Shown here piece after piece: positions 37,571-46,422 of a stretch of DNA of 64,000 nt. A program made the translations under genes and the position numbers. Positions within the stretch are counted from its first letter, which is position 1, and every line of letters starts with the position of its first letter. This DNA comes from Thermoleophilia bacterium (GTDB taxonomy: Bacteria > Actinomycetota > Thermoleophilia > RBG-16-64-13): positions 2,996,822 through 3,060,821 of the forward strand of contig JAOSKU010000001.1 of NCBI GenBank assembly GCA_027493445.1, in the 5' to 3' direction. The notes under the pieces were generated by a model. It was not told the DNA's origin. It ran no database searches and saw nothing but the letters and a program-made list of their open reading frames with translations.

Positions 37571-38415
37571 TGAAGATGGCGAAAGACTACACGCGCGAGG
37601 CGACGGAGCGCTGCGAGCAGGTTCTTGTCACGTTGCTCGGGAGCCTCGGTCCTTGGCGAGACCGAATGTTCTTGGCCGGGGGCCTGGCGCCACGGTACCT
37701 GGTGGGGGAACTCCCCGCCGAGGTACGTCCCCACATGGGTACAACTGATGTCGATTTGGTCGTGGGGCTTTCCCTGGATGAGGTCGACGCCGAGGGGTAC
37801 AAGACACTCGAGCGGAACCTGAGAGACGCGGACTTCCGGCAGGACTCACAGAGCTACCGGTGGAAGCGGGATGTCGACGGGGTCACCGTGATGGTCGACC
37901 TCCTGTGTGAGACCGACAAGGTTGATCCGGGGAAGATCTTCAGGCCCAGGGAGGGGCTGGGCTCGAAGCTGACTGCCTTGAACGTCGCCGGCGCCCAACT
38001 TGCTGCCCGCGACTTCATCGAAGTGACTGTGCGGGCCGCGCGACTTGATGACGGAGACCGCTCGAGTGTCCGTGTGCGCGTGACCAATCTGCTGCCGTAC
38101 GTCCTGTTGAAGATCAACGCCTTTCAGGACCGTCACGAGAACAAGGACGCGTATGACCTCATCTTCTGCCTCCGCAACTATCGGGAGTACCCGGAGGAGA
38201 CCGGCCGGGAGCTGGCGCAAAGCCCAGTCGCAGGCCACCCGCAGGTCCAAGCCGCACTCTTGCTGCTTGAGGAGCGCTTCGGCGAGATCATTGACGACGG
38301 GCCCACCTCCTACGCCGCATTCTTGGGAGAGGATGAGAACGAGGAAGTCCGTCGGCGTTACCAGCTGGAGGCTGTGGCCGTGGTCAGGGGTTTCCTGGGA
38401 GGATTCCGTGAGTAG
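37567..38415 (+). CDS. Nucleotidyltransferase, AbiEii-like toxin, cassette 2
   Basis: 282 residues. MFLAGGLAPRYLVGELP and GTTDVDLVVGLSL give the GG and paired-aspartate motifs of the AbiEii/DUF1814-like fold. LPYVLLKINAFQDRHENKDAYDLIFCLRNY is the conserved lysine/DAYD block. It starts within an ATG-TGA overlap with the AbiEi-like gene. It is not obviously a recent copy of the 34278 toxin, so the two cassettes were probably acquired separately. Confidence 0.72.
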   Translation: MMKMAKDYTREATERCEQVLVTLLGSLGPWRDRMFLAGGLAPRYLVGELPAEVRPHMGTTDVDLVVGLSLDEVDAEGYKTLERNLRDADFRQDSQSYRWKRDVDGVTVMVDLLCETDKVDPGKIFRPREGLGSKLTALNVAGAQLAARDFIEVTVRAARLDDGDRSSVRVRVTNLLPYVLLKINAFQDRHENKDAYDLIFCLRNYREYPEETGRELAQSPVAGHPQVQAALLLLEERFGEIIDDGPTSYAAFLGEDENEEVRRRYQLEAVAVVRGFLGGFRE

Positions 38416-38642
38416 CACCCGGGAACTCGAGTCGGGTGAATACGCGGGCGGTCGCATCCATGGGTCGGTAACTGCGCATGAAGGCAACCTCGATGTCGTG
38501 CCGCAACACCTCCGACGCGGGGGCGACGAAGACCGGCACCAGCTCATACTGTCGGTTGCGTTCCTCAGTGATAGGCGGGATGGAGGAGTATCGTGTGGCC
38601 GCGGCGGCCGGAATCGACGCCCGTCGCGCGACTTGACTCCCT

Positions 38643-38927
38643 TTAGATCAACCTCCGCTCCCTCAGGAGCCGTTCGTAAGCGTCCCGGTCGAGGGGGCAG
38701 TCGACCAAGCTTACGAACTGAGGTTTCGTAACACCGCACTGCTTGGCCATCTGAGCCAAGAGAGGTTCACCGAGCGTCCTGCTGCCGGAGCCGTGGCTCG
38801 TCTTGGTCTTGACAGGCATGCAAGTGCCATCGGAGGCGTGATAGATGAAATAGTGATGGTCCCTCTCATCGAGTTCGAAGCCTTTCGCGAGGAGTGAGGC
38901 CTCCACGGCGCGCCTATCTCTCGGCAC
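38643..38927 (-). CDS. Small conserved protein of unknown function, HicA-like size
   Basis: 94 residues from GTG 38927: MPRDRRAVEASLLAKGFELDERDHHYFIYH, then SGSRTLGEPLLAQMAKQCGVTKPQF. The early 'LLAKGF-x-HH' strand and lysine-rich middle faintly recall double-stranded-RNA-binding HicA toxins, but the match is not secure. It overlaps the upstream gene by 14 bases, suggesting a two-gene unit. A 5' scrap of it also exists in the duplicated copy at 35.1 kb. Confidence 0.6.
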   Translation of the reverse strand: MPRDRRAVEASLLAKGFELDERDHHYFIYHASDGTCMPVKTKTSHGSGSRTLGEPLLAQMAKQCGVTKPQFVSLVDCPLDRDAYERLLRERRLI

Positions 38928-39350
38928 GAGCGACTTCTTCCATTCGAGCGAGTAGTCCGCGCTTCAGCTCGGTAGCCGCAGGACTGAGTACGTCATCGTC
39001 GGCCTTGGCGTAGTTGCGCCACAGGACGTCGAACTCCACCATGAGCGCTTCGTCGAGCTCGTCGCGAGTAAAGGCGCACACGTCGATGCCGAGCCAGGGA
39101 TTGGTCAGACATATCAGCTGCTTCGACTCGTCCAGATCCGGAGTGATAACCAATGGTTCGTGTAGCCTGAGAACGTAGTCCGGCAGCTGAATTTCGGCCA
39201 GGTAGAAGGGTGACAGATCCACTTCACGAATGTCGTTCACGTCGACAATGCGCTTAGGCTGGTTGTCTTCGTCGACGATAACTTCGCCCGTCACCTGAAT
39301 CAGTTCTCTTGGGTTCTCGAGGAGAAGATCTTCGATCCCCTCCTCGTAAA
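38860..39350. repeat. Direct repeat, copy 2 (other copy 35116-35550)
   Basis: The complete version of the duplicated segment, lying within intact genes, so it is probably the parental copy. Confidence 0.8.
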
Positions 39351-39986
39351 TGCACTCCAGCTCCCGGTTGGTGGGCGGGTAGACGATTGTCACCTTCCGC
39401 TCGTCGAAGTCGATCCGGGTGAGTCTGCCTGTCACTGTCTGAAGCGCCGGTTCTGCCTGGCTCACCGCCATGATGCCCTTCAGTCCTTGACCAAGTCGTT
39501 CGGTGGACACAATAAGCTCTCCCCCGGCACCTCGCACGTCGAGGCCGACACCGCTGCCCTTCTTTGGGATGATCGACCGGAAAGCCTCAACCACTCGCAG
39601 GCGCCGCACCCGGTCAGGAACCAGGCCCGCGAGTTCCTGCGCGTTCGCCTTCACCATGGCACTCGATACCAGCCCGAATCTCTCCCGGACCGCGACGATG
39701 TCTTGGGGGCAAAAAGGTCGGATGCCGGGTCACCGATCGTTGCGGTTATCACTACGGACCCCGGTTTGAGGTCGGACACCAAGAGCGCGTACTTCCGCTC
39801 GAGTTCTCGCGACAGACGGTCCCTGCGGCGGACCTCGACACCCTCGTGGTCCATGGCCAGTAGGTGGATCGCGCGCTGCAATCCTTGCAAGGCATCAGTC
39901 AGGGCGGCCACCGGGACACGATGCTCATCGGCCAAACGGCCGGTGAACACAAGCTGGAGCTCCTCGGCGCCAGGAGGCTCAGTCAT
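38914..39986 (-). CDS. Hypothetical protein, one gene apparently split by a frameshift
   Basis: Two frames (39651-39986 and 38914-39657) join cleanly if one base is added to the C/G run at 39705-39709: ...GDPASDLFAP(Q)DIVAVRERFGLVSSAMVKANAQELAG... The repaired protein would be about 357 residues. No known family is recognised. The N-terminal part predicts helices (VAALTDALQGLQRAIHLLAMDHEG), the middle beta-rich segments, and the C-terminus contains the duplicated NDIREVDLSPFY block. ATG 39986 has GAGG eight bases upstream. It is probably partnered with the small overlapping gene downstream. Confidence 0.6.
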
Positions 39987-40391
39987 CAAAGCGTCCTCAT
40001 GAGATAGAACGAAGGCTGAGTATACATTCTTCCCGTGCTCGGCTGTCACCTGCTCGCCATCCTCCTCGGAGCCACTTGTCGCGTCGCCATTGCCGGCGGA
40101 GGTCCGGCTGCCGGATTACGGTATCGATCGCTCGGCGAGGTAGAAATACGCCGAAAGGATGAGACGGCAGAGTTTGCCTTCGAGCGAGCCGCCAGCTTGC
40201 GTGAACCGTTTGCCTCTCGAGGGCGAGCTGGTCAGAGCCCGGGAACTCGCCGCGGTGGCGATGAACATGCCCTAGGTGACGGTCCAGTTGGGGCAGTTCC
40301 GGCAGCGGGTGCGGGCTGCGGCGGGGCAGGCATAGAGCCGGTGCGAGGAATCATCAGGGGCGAAAAGGATCAAGGGAGCGGTGTACCGGGC
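39987..40391. other. Intergenic region with repeat R1
   Basis: 405 bases with no credible gene. 40075-40180 is similar to 41580-41690; both lie upstream of leftward genes. Confidence 0.4.
40075..40180. repeat. Dispersed repeat R1 (partner 41580-41690)
   Basis: The best block, around 'aatac(g/a)ccgaaag(g/a)atgagacgg' and the following 'cagagtt-gc-ttcg', matches at most positions. Similarity fades toward 'ttgtcgcg'. Position 100-150 bases upstream of a leftward gene in both cases suggests a shared promoter or regulatory segment. Confidence 0.5.
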
Positions 40392-41087
40392 TCATGACAG
40401 ACGCGGCGGCGCGTATACACCAATGCAAGAGAACTGCGTCGGGTGGCTGATGGTGGTCCCCACGAAAAGGTGGACGTTTCTGCTGCGAGGGCCCATCTGG
40501 TCATTGTACTTATCCAGGACGTCGTGCTTGGCCTTTTCAAGGTTCCACCGTTTCAGCTGGCCCCGCAGCAGTTCGTAGGGCTCCCAATCAAAGACCTGGA
40601 AATCGTGGCCGCCGCACTCGGGGTTGTCGGCGCAGCGGAATTTGTATCGAAAGGTCCATGGTATGTTTTGAAGAGGCCTTCGAGACGATTCAAACAGGCT
40701 TTCCTGGTTTATGATTGCCAGCTGCTTCTCGCTCCACTCGGGAGCATCGGGCTGCATGTAGAACTGCGCGTCATCGGTGATGCGCACCAGGCCGATCGAG
40801 CCTTCGAACGCCTCCGCCGTCTTTCCCAGCCGCTCGAGGTCTGATGCCAAGGGAAGCACCAGGCCATCTCTCCTGCGCCAATCCGGCTTGTTGCTCTTGT
40901 AGAACCTGTCGACCGGCTTGATTGAGTCGGGGTCCGGCGTGTATGTGTCGCCTCTTGCGTCACGGCTGCGGCGAACGAACCTGTGGGTGTCCAGATCGAC
41001 ACCGGCCGTGCAGACGGTCTCGTCGTACTTCGTGGACGGGTTGGGGTAGGTCTTGACGGTGACGACAATGCGCACGTGACTAGGCAT
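40392..41087 (-). CDS. Conserved hypothetical protein, partner of DUF488
   Basis: 231 residues from ATG 41087. It begins MPSHVRIVVTVKTYPNPSTKYDETVCTAGVD and contains WTFRYKFRCADNPECGGHDFQVFDWEPYE, with cysteines that may bind metal. From memory, proteins with this N-terminus are commonly found next to DUF488 genes. Here it overlaps the DUF488 gene by eight bases. Function unknown. Confidence 0.75.
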   Translation of the reverse strand: MPSHVRIVVTVKTYPNPSTKYDETVCTAGVDLDTHRFVRRSRDARGDTYTPDPDSIKPVDRFYKSNKPDWRRRDGLVLPLASDLERLGKTAEAFEGSIGLVRITDDAQFYMQPDAPEWSEKQLAIINQESLFESSRRPLQNIPWTFRYKFRCADNPECGGHDFQVFDWEPYELLRGQLKRWNLEKAKHDVLDKYNDQMGPRSRNVHLFVGTTISHPTQFSCIGVYAPPRLS

Positions 41088-41523
41088 ACCTAAGGTGGCT
41101 GACTCGTAAGTCAGGACGCGACTCGGACACGTACTCGGCGACGATGCTTCTGTGGCAGGCGGCCGGGTCTTCTTCGAAGCACAAGAGGCAGATCCGCCTG
41201 TGCATCGCGAGTGCCACAAGTACGTCGAGGGCCTCCGGTTGAGCGTCCAGAATGCGCCGATATTCATCGGCGAATTCGACGAAGTCCCAGCCATCACGAA
41301 GTCGATCACGGTACGCCTTGGGGTTCCCCAAGGACCTGAAGTGCACGTAGTCGATCCCCTTTGATCTGAGCATCTCAGCTAGACGCGTTTTGGAAAAGCC
41401 TGGCTTGCGACTCAGGGGCATCTCACGCACGTCGACAACGATCTCCACCCGGTTGGCCGCGAGTGATTCGAGCCACTCGTCGGCGGAATAGCCCTCGTAT
41501 CCAATCGTGCACAGTAGCGTCAT
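41080..41523 (-). CDS. DUF488 family protein
   Basis: 147 residues from ATG 41523. It has the family signature TIGYEGYSADEWLESL near the start, VVDVREMPLSRKPGFSKTRLAEMLRSKGI in the middle and LLCFEEDPAACHRSIVAEYV (Cys-His) near the end. The biochemical role of DUF488 is not established. It is paired with the following gene, which it overlaps. Confidence 0.88.
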   Translation of the reverse strand: MTLLCTIGYEGYSADEWLESLAANRVEIVVDVREMPLSRKPGFSKTRLAEMLRSKGIDYVHFRSLGNPKAYRDRLRDGWDFVEFADEYRRILDAQPEALDVLVALAMHRRICLLCFEEDPAACHRSIVAEYVSESRPDLRVSHLRYA

Positions 41524-41986
41524 ACGCGTCGACCTCACGAATGCATCAAGAGCGCGTTTGCCGGAGCTACATCTCCTCGGCAGCATAGCACTGGTTGTCG
41601 CGGCCGCTGGCCCATGGTACCGACTCTTCGGCGGGGCGCGAATACACCGAAAGAATGAGACGGGCAGAGTTGGCATTCGGCAGGCGCATTTCGGCGGCCG
41701 GTGGTCTGACATGAAACGCTGGGCGGCCGCACCCTGATTCCCGCTCTGTCGATGGGACCAAGGACTTGCCTCCCGCACTGCGCAGAACGCAGCACAACCG
41801 ATCGCCGGCGAGCGGGTAGTCAGCCTCCGCCGACGCCGGTGGGGCCGCCGCCCTCGCCACCAGCGACGCCGACATCCTGGGCGGACGCGATCGAACGGAT
41901 CCCGGTCCCCGTCTTCTCACCCCGCGAGCTCTGGGCCCACGCCCGCGGCCAGCCGCACCTCAGCTCCGCAGGCGGGCAGGCCTAGG
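41524..41986. other. Intergenic region with repeat R2
   Basis: 463 bases with no supported gene. 41580-41690 is repeat R2, the partner of R1. Confidence 0.4.
41580..41690. repeat. Dispersed repeat R2 (partner 40075-40180)
   Basis: See R1. It lies 60-170 bases upstream of the DUF488 start (41523, leftward). Confidence 0.5.
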
Positions 41987-42607
41987 TCACCCCCGGCGGA
42001 ACACCCGGACGGCGTGGATGGCCGTCCCCCGGTCCGAGAGCCGCACCAGCTCCCTCTCCTGATTCAAGGGGTCCATGGCCAGGTATTCGCTGCCCTCCTT
42101 CCCGACTACCAAGAGCCAGTGAGGGACCGTCTCCCCGAGCATGATCTTGACGATGACCGGACGGCCTTCGCGCAGCTCGGTGTCGATGACTTCGGGGTTC
42201 GGGGCCGGCAACCCGATACCTACGGCCCCACCGGTGATGTCGCTGACGGCCGCCCAGATTATTTGGCCCGAGCCCGTGAAACCGCCGGCTTCCTCGAGAG
42301 CGGCGCAGGCCTCCGCCGGGTCCATCTCCTGCCCAAGAGCCGAGAGCCCCATGGCGATACTCGTCACAGTGCAACCCGCGGCCGCCATCGTCTCCTCGCT
42401 CTCGCCGAGAGTCTCGGCCGCCCACGCGGGGTCGTTCTGCAGGTAGTAGGGCACGCCGGAGACGGGCGTGATGCTGAGTGGCGCGCCACCGGCCGATGGG
42501 ATGGGCTCGCTCCGGGCCCCTCGCTGGTGGAGGAAGAGCATGACCCCACCGCCGAGCGCCACCAGGAGCACGAGGGCCATCGCGAGGTACACCGTGCGTT
42601 TCGCCAT
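41987..42607 (-). CDS. Membrane-anchored C39-like cysteine peptidase
   Basis: 206 residues from ATG 42607. An N-terminal signal anchor, TVYLAMALVLLVALGGGVML, precedes a papain-like C39_2 domain. It has VSGVPYYLQNDPAWA, the likely nucleophile in AAGCTVTSIAMGLSALG, a histidine in ETVPHWLLVVG and an Asp in YLAMDPLN. Bacterial C39_2 proteins act outside the membrane, often on cell-wall or peptide substrates; the target here is unknown. Confidence 0.82.
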   Translation of the reverse strand: MAKRTVYLAMALVLLVALGGGVMLFLHQRGARSEPIPSAGGAPLSITPVSGVPYYLQNDPAWAAETLGESEETMAAAGCTVTSIAMGLSALGQEMDPAEACAALEEAGGFTGSGQIIWAAVSDITGGAVGIGLPAPNPEVIDTELREGRPVIVKIMLGETVPHWLLVVGKEGSEYLAMDPLNQERELVRLSDRGTAIHAVRVFRRG

Positions 42608-42891
42608 CAAGCCGCCTGCCTCCCTGCCGTGCGTCCTGGTGGACTGTACCAGATACGGGCGACCCTGCCGGGCCGGATGCGAACCCATGCACAATGTTCC
42701 CCGGCCGTCTTCCTCGGCCCGAGGTCCCCCACCGCCCACACGAACCATGCGGTCGCAGATTCCCAGCGCCGCCCGGATGGCGGTAAGCAGACGCGCACTA
42801 CGCTTCCGCCCGCCGGGCGGCGCCCCGGGTGTCGCCCAAGCCGCGGCCGCAAGCCTCAAGCACTTGCGTGAGAAGCCTGCGATCCGCCTAG
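42608..42891. other. Intergenic stretch between the C39 gene and the MazF remnant
   Basis: About 280 bases; no gene recognised. A MazE-like antitoxin was looked for upstream of the MazF remnant and not found. Confidence 0.35.
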
Positions 42892-43210
42892 GATCGACGG
42901 GTGGACTTCGAACCCGCCCGGGGATCCGGGCCGTACAAGGTGCCCCGCTCTTGTCGTGCAGAATGACATCGGCAACCAGTTTGCCTCCACCACCATCGTG
43001 GCGCCGATCACCTCGCGGATACCGGCGAAGGAGCACCCATTCCTGGTTCGATTGCCTGATCAGCTTCTGCCGAAGCCGTCGGCGGTGGTATGTGCTCTGC
43101 TCAGGGTGGTCTCTCGGGGCCGTCTGTCCGGGCGCCCCCTGGCCGTGTGCGATGCCGCCACGATGGTTCGGGTGGATGAGGCCCTGCGTCACTCCCTCGC
43201 CCTGAGCTGA
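42892..43210 (+). pseudogene. MazF/PemK-type toxin remnant
   Basis: VDFEPARGSGPYKV (42901-42942), then after a frame change near 42941-42945 PALVVQNDIGNQFASTTIVAPITSRIP...DQLLPKPSAVV...DAATMVRVDEALRHSLAL. These are the MazF core motifs in order. The usual start (RRGEIWW-like) is replaced by an in-frame stop at 42889. The broken frame and missing N-terminus mean it is probably inactive. Confidence 0.75.
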
Positions 43211-43492
43211 GCTTCGCCCCAGGAGCCCACCCGGCACAGGGCCGGCGCTATGACGCCCGGCCATCCGGCGAGATGCTCTCCTAGCTTTGTGACTTGCACC
43301 ATGGCAGTTCAAGTCGTAGAGTAAAGGTCCGGAAAGGGGGGCAGCGGGAAATGAGCAGACTCGAGTTGAGCACCACAACGGCTTCTGCGCAAGGGGCCAC
43401 GACTCTCTCTTCAACAAGAGCCACGAGCTCCTGCGCCCGATCAACAGCGGGCGCATCGCCGGGGAGAACGCGACCGCGTATGGGAGATGCCA

Positions 43493-44473
43493 ATGAAGCT
43501 GCTGGGACTGACCTGCGGTACGGAGATGGGGAACACCGAGGTGCTGGTGCGAGAGGCCTTGATGGCGGCGGAGGCGGCCGGTGTGGAGGTTGCCCTTGTC
43601 CGCCTGCTGGATCTGGACCTCAAGCCCTGCACGGGCTGTAAGTCTTGCGTCGAGAGCCTGATGAAGGGCGGGGCCGGCAACTGCATCATCAAAGACGACT
43701 TTCCCTTCCTCGACGACTTGATCATGGAGAGCGACGGCGTGATCCTGGGCGCGCCCGTGTTCGTCTTGGGGGCGCACGGCCTGGTGAAGCTGCTGGCCGA
43801 CCGGATGGGCCCCTCGCACGATCTGGCTTGGCGGCTCGAGGCGAGGAAGATCCGGGAGGAGAGCGGCCGGACACAAGGCAAAGGGCCCGACGGCCGCTCC
43901 TTCAAGCGGCGGATCGGGGGGTTCGTCAGCGTGGGCGGAGCAAGCACGCAGAACTGGCTGTCGTTGGGCCTACCTACGATGCACCTCCTCTCCTTCCCCT
44001 CGCACATCACGGTGGTCGACCAGATGCAGGTCAGAGGGACGACCGCCATCGGCAATGTGGTTCTGACCCCCGAGGCGCTAGAGAGGGCGCAGGGTCTGGG
44101 AAGGAACGTGGCCGAGGCCATGCTGAAGCCGGACGAGGAGCCGAGGTGGCGGGGCGCCGAGGGCATCTGTCCCGTGTGCCACTGCGACCTCCTCTCCATC
44201 ACCGGCGGCCGCCTCGTCGAGTGCGCCGTTTGTGGCATCGCCGGGACCCTGACGACCGACGGCGGCCGCATCACCGTCACGTTCAACGAGGAGGAGCAAC
44301 GCCGGTCCCGCCTGGCTCTGGGGGGCAAGAAGGAGCATTGGGACGAGGTGCGCGCCGCCCTCGGTACGTTCTTCCAGCGCCCCGACCTGCCGCAGATCCC
44401 GCAGCGGCTCGAGAAGTACGCTCGTCACCCCATCCCGCTGCTGACTGCGGATGGAGAGGTCGCGCGGACGTGA
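43493..44473 (+). CDS. Flavodoxin-like NAD(P)H-dependent oxidoreductase with C-terminal zinc ribbon
   Basis: 326 residues. ATG 43493 has GGGAG six bases upstream; ATG 43487 overlaps that site. The N-terminal flavodoxin/NADPH-FMN-reductase fold is KLLGLTCGTEMGNTEVLVREAL with PCTGCKSCVES, a cysteine motif that in iron-sulfur flavoproteins holds a 4Fe-4S cluster. The C-terminus CPVCHCDLL...ECAVCGIAG is a zinc-ribbon-like pair. It may shuttle electrons in the ferredoxin-based metabolism implied by the nearby pyruvate:ferredoxin oxidoreductase. Confidence 0.82.
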   Translation: MKLLGLTCGTEMGNTEVLVREALMAAEAAGVEVALVRLLDLDLKPCTGCKSCVESLMKGGAGNCIIKDDFPFLDDLIMESDGVILGAPVFVLGAHGLVKLLADRMGPSHDLAWRLEARKIREESGRTQGKGPDGRSFKRRIGGFVSVGGASTQNWLSLGLPTMHLLSFPSHITVVDQMQVRGTTAIGNVVLTPEALERAQGLGRNVAEAMLKPDEEPRWRGAEGICPVCHCDLLSITGGRLVECAVCGIAGTLTTDGGRITVTFNEEEQRRSRLALGGKKEHWDEVRAALGTFFQRPDLPQIPQRLEKYARHPIPLLTADGEVART

Positions 44474-44545
44474 AGACGCGGCCCGGTGGGGGGCCCGGCG
44501 GAGTGGACTCCGCGGCCGCGGCCGAGGGGAGACGGTTCCACCGGG

Positions 44546-45334
44546 TCATTCCGCGAACAAACAGGTGGCGCTCACGGCCTCGCCCGGCGGGACGACGACG
44601 ATCTCGCTGTCCCACGGCCCACGGAAGAGGCGCTCCAGCAGCTGGGTGGAGCCTGCCACCAGCCGGTGGTCGAGCTCCAGGTCGTCGGCGTGGGCTTGGC
44701 TGTGCTCCAGCCAGTCGTCGACGTCGTAGGCGCCCGTGTCGATGAGGGTCACGCGTTCGTAGGCGGCATACATGAGCCTGCGCAGGTGCCGGGCCTTCTC
44801 CTCGCCGTAGCGCTCGACCCAGGTGTCGAAGCTGTCGCTCCAGGAGCTGGAGTGGCAGAACCAGCCCCGCGTGAGGTAGTAGCTGCGCGCGTCGCGCTCG
44901 ATCTCCTCGCGGGTGCAACCGGGGTTGAGGAAGAGCGAGATGCAGTCGTCGACTCGGGGAAAGACAAGGTGCGCTTCCCGGGACACCAGGCCCCGGAGCG
45001 CGGTGCCGCAGTAGCCCATGGCCAGCAGGATGGTCTCCGCGGGAGCGACTTCGACCTCCACTCGGCGCGACTCCAGCGGGCCCTGGCCGGGAATGACCGA
45101 CGGCAGGACCGCGGGTTGGCCGGAGCGGGCCCCCTCATCGAGCAGGTCGATCAGTCCCTGAAGTGCGGTCTGCAAACGCTCGGGACGGTCGTGCAGGCCG
45201 CTCTCGAACCAGATGAGGGTCGGGCGAGGGCCCCCGTCGTAGCTCTTCTCCAGGGCGAGAAGGACCTCGTCCTCCATCATCTCGCAGGCGATGATGACCG
45301 ATCCCGTCGGGCTGCTTGGCATCGAGGGCTCCAT
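44546..45334 (-). CDS. DUF1638 family protein
   Basis: About 262 residues from ATG 45334 (frame open further upstream). SVIIACEMMEDEVLLAL at the start, LLAMGYCGTALRGL in the middle and TRGWFCHSSSWSDSFDTW later are DUF1638 blocks. The family is of unknown function but is frequent in anaerobes near corrinoid methyltransferase genes, which occur at 25-27 kb here. It lies downstream of the DHOD-like gene on the same strand. Confidence 0.85.
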   Translation of the reverse strand: MEPSMPSSPTGSVIIACEMMEDEVLLALEKSYDGGPRPTLIWFESGLHDRPERLQTALQGLIDLLDEGARSGQPAVLPSVIPGQGPLESRRVEVEVAPAETILLAMGYCGTALRGLVSREAHLVFPRVDDCISLFLNPGCTREEIERDARSYYLTRGWFCHSSSWSDSFDTWVERYGEEKARHLRRLMYAAYERVTLIDTGAYDVDDWLEHSQAHADDLELDHRLVAGSTQLLERLFRGPWDSEIVVVPPGEAVSATCLFAE

Positions 45335-45414
45335 CCTGATTGCTGCTGGGCCAGGAACCAGTATACCGGGGACGTGCGCCTCGCACGGCTCCGGCGGGCG
45401 AGGCCGGCCGGTCC

Positions 45415-46415
45415 TCACACGTACTTCACGCCGCCCTGGATGATGCGGATGTAGTTGCCCCGTTCGAAGGCGGCCGGATCGGGGGAGGTGAGCAGGCTCA
45501 TGCTCCCCCGCATCTGCTCGATGGACTCGTACTCGTGGGCCTCCATCCAGGCGGACATCTCGTCCAGGACCAGGCGCAGGTGTTCCGGTCCGTTACGCAA
45601 CAGGGCGGAGACCAGCTGCACAGCGTGAGCGCCGCACATGACCGACTTGATGGCGTCGGCGGCTGTGTGCACCCCCCGGTGGCGGCCAGCGACACGTCCA
45701 CACGCCCCGAGAGGATGGCCAGCCAGCGCAGGCGGAGCAGCAGCTCGGAGGAGTCCGAGAGCCGCAGGCGGGGCACCACCTCCAGTTCCTCGATGTCGAT
45801 GTCGGGCTGGTAGAAGCGGTTGAAGAGCACCACGCCCGCCGCGCCGGCCTCCGCCAAACGGATGATGAGGTTGGGCAGCGAGGAGAAGAAGGGCGACAGC
45901 TTGACGGCGATGGGCACGGATACATGGGGCCTGACCGAGCGGAGCAGCTCGACCACCCGGTCTTCGACCAGGGCGCCGGACTGCTCCGGGTCGGCGCTGA
46001 GCAGGTAGAGGTTCAGCTCGAGGGCGTCAGCGCCGGCCTCCTCGAGATAGCGGGCGTACTCCACCCAACCGCCTGGGGTGGCGCCGTTCAGGGAGGCGAT
46101 CACGGGCACGGCCACCGCCTCGCGGATGCGCCGCACCTGCTCCAGGTAGAGGTCGATGCCCGCGAGGCGGTACTCGTCGCGGCGGGGGTAGTAGGTCACG
46201 GCCTCATACCAGGTGTCCTCGGCGGCCTCGACGTCCTGGATCTCCCGGAACTGCTCGTTGATGATCTGCTCCTCGAACAGCGAGCGCAGGACGATGGCCG
46301 ACGCGCCCGCCTCCTCCAGACGGCGCACTGTGTCCAGGTCGTCGGCCAGCGGTGAAGCCCCCGGCATGAGGGGGTGCGCCAGTCTGAGCCCCAGGTACGT
46401 CGTGGAAAGATCCAT
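45415..46415 (-). CDS. Dihydroorotate dehydrogenase-like flavoprotein (one frameshift)
   Basis: About 333 residues when repaired. MDLSTTYLGLRLAHPLMPGASPLADD, PVIASLNGATPGGWVEYAR and AVKLSPFF...AGAAGVVLFNRFYQPDID are DHOD-like TIM-barrel blocks. The frame breaks in the C-run 45672-45677: with one more base it reads SLAATGGVHTAADAIKSVMCGAHAVQLVS, which continues to 45415. It follows the pyruvate:ferredoxin oxidoreductase gene by eight bases, an arrangement common for this DHOD-like subfamily. It is probably not the pyrimidine enzyme itself. Confidence 0.82.
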
Positions 46416-46422
46416 CGCCTCT

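Noticed and set aside
33001-43260. Prophage or CRISPR locus in the toxin-antitoxin region
   Set aside because: No integrase, structural phage genes, or regularly spaced short direct repeats were seen.
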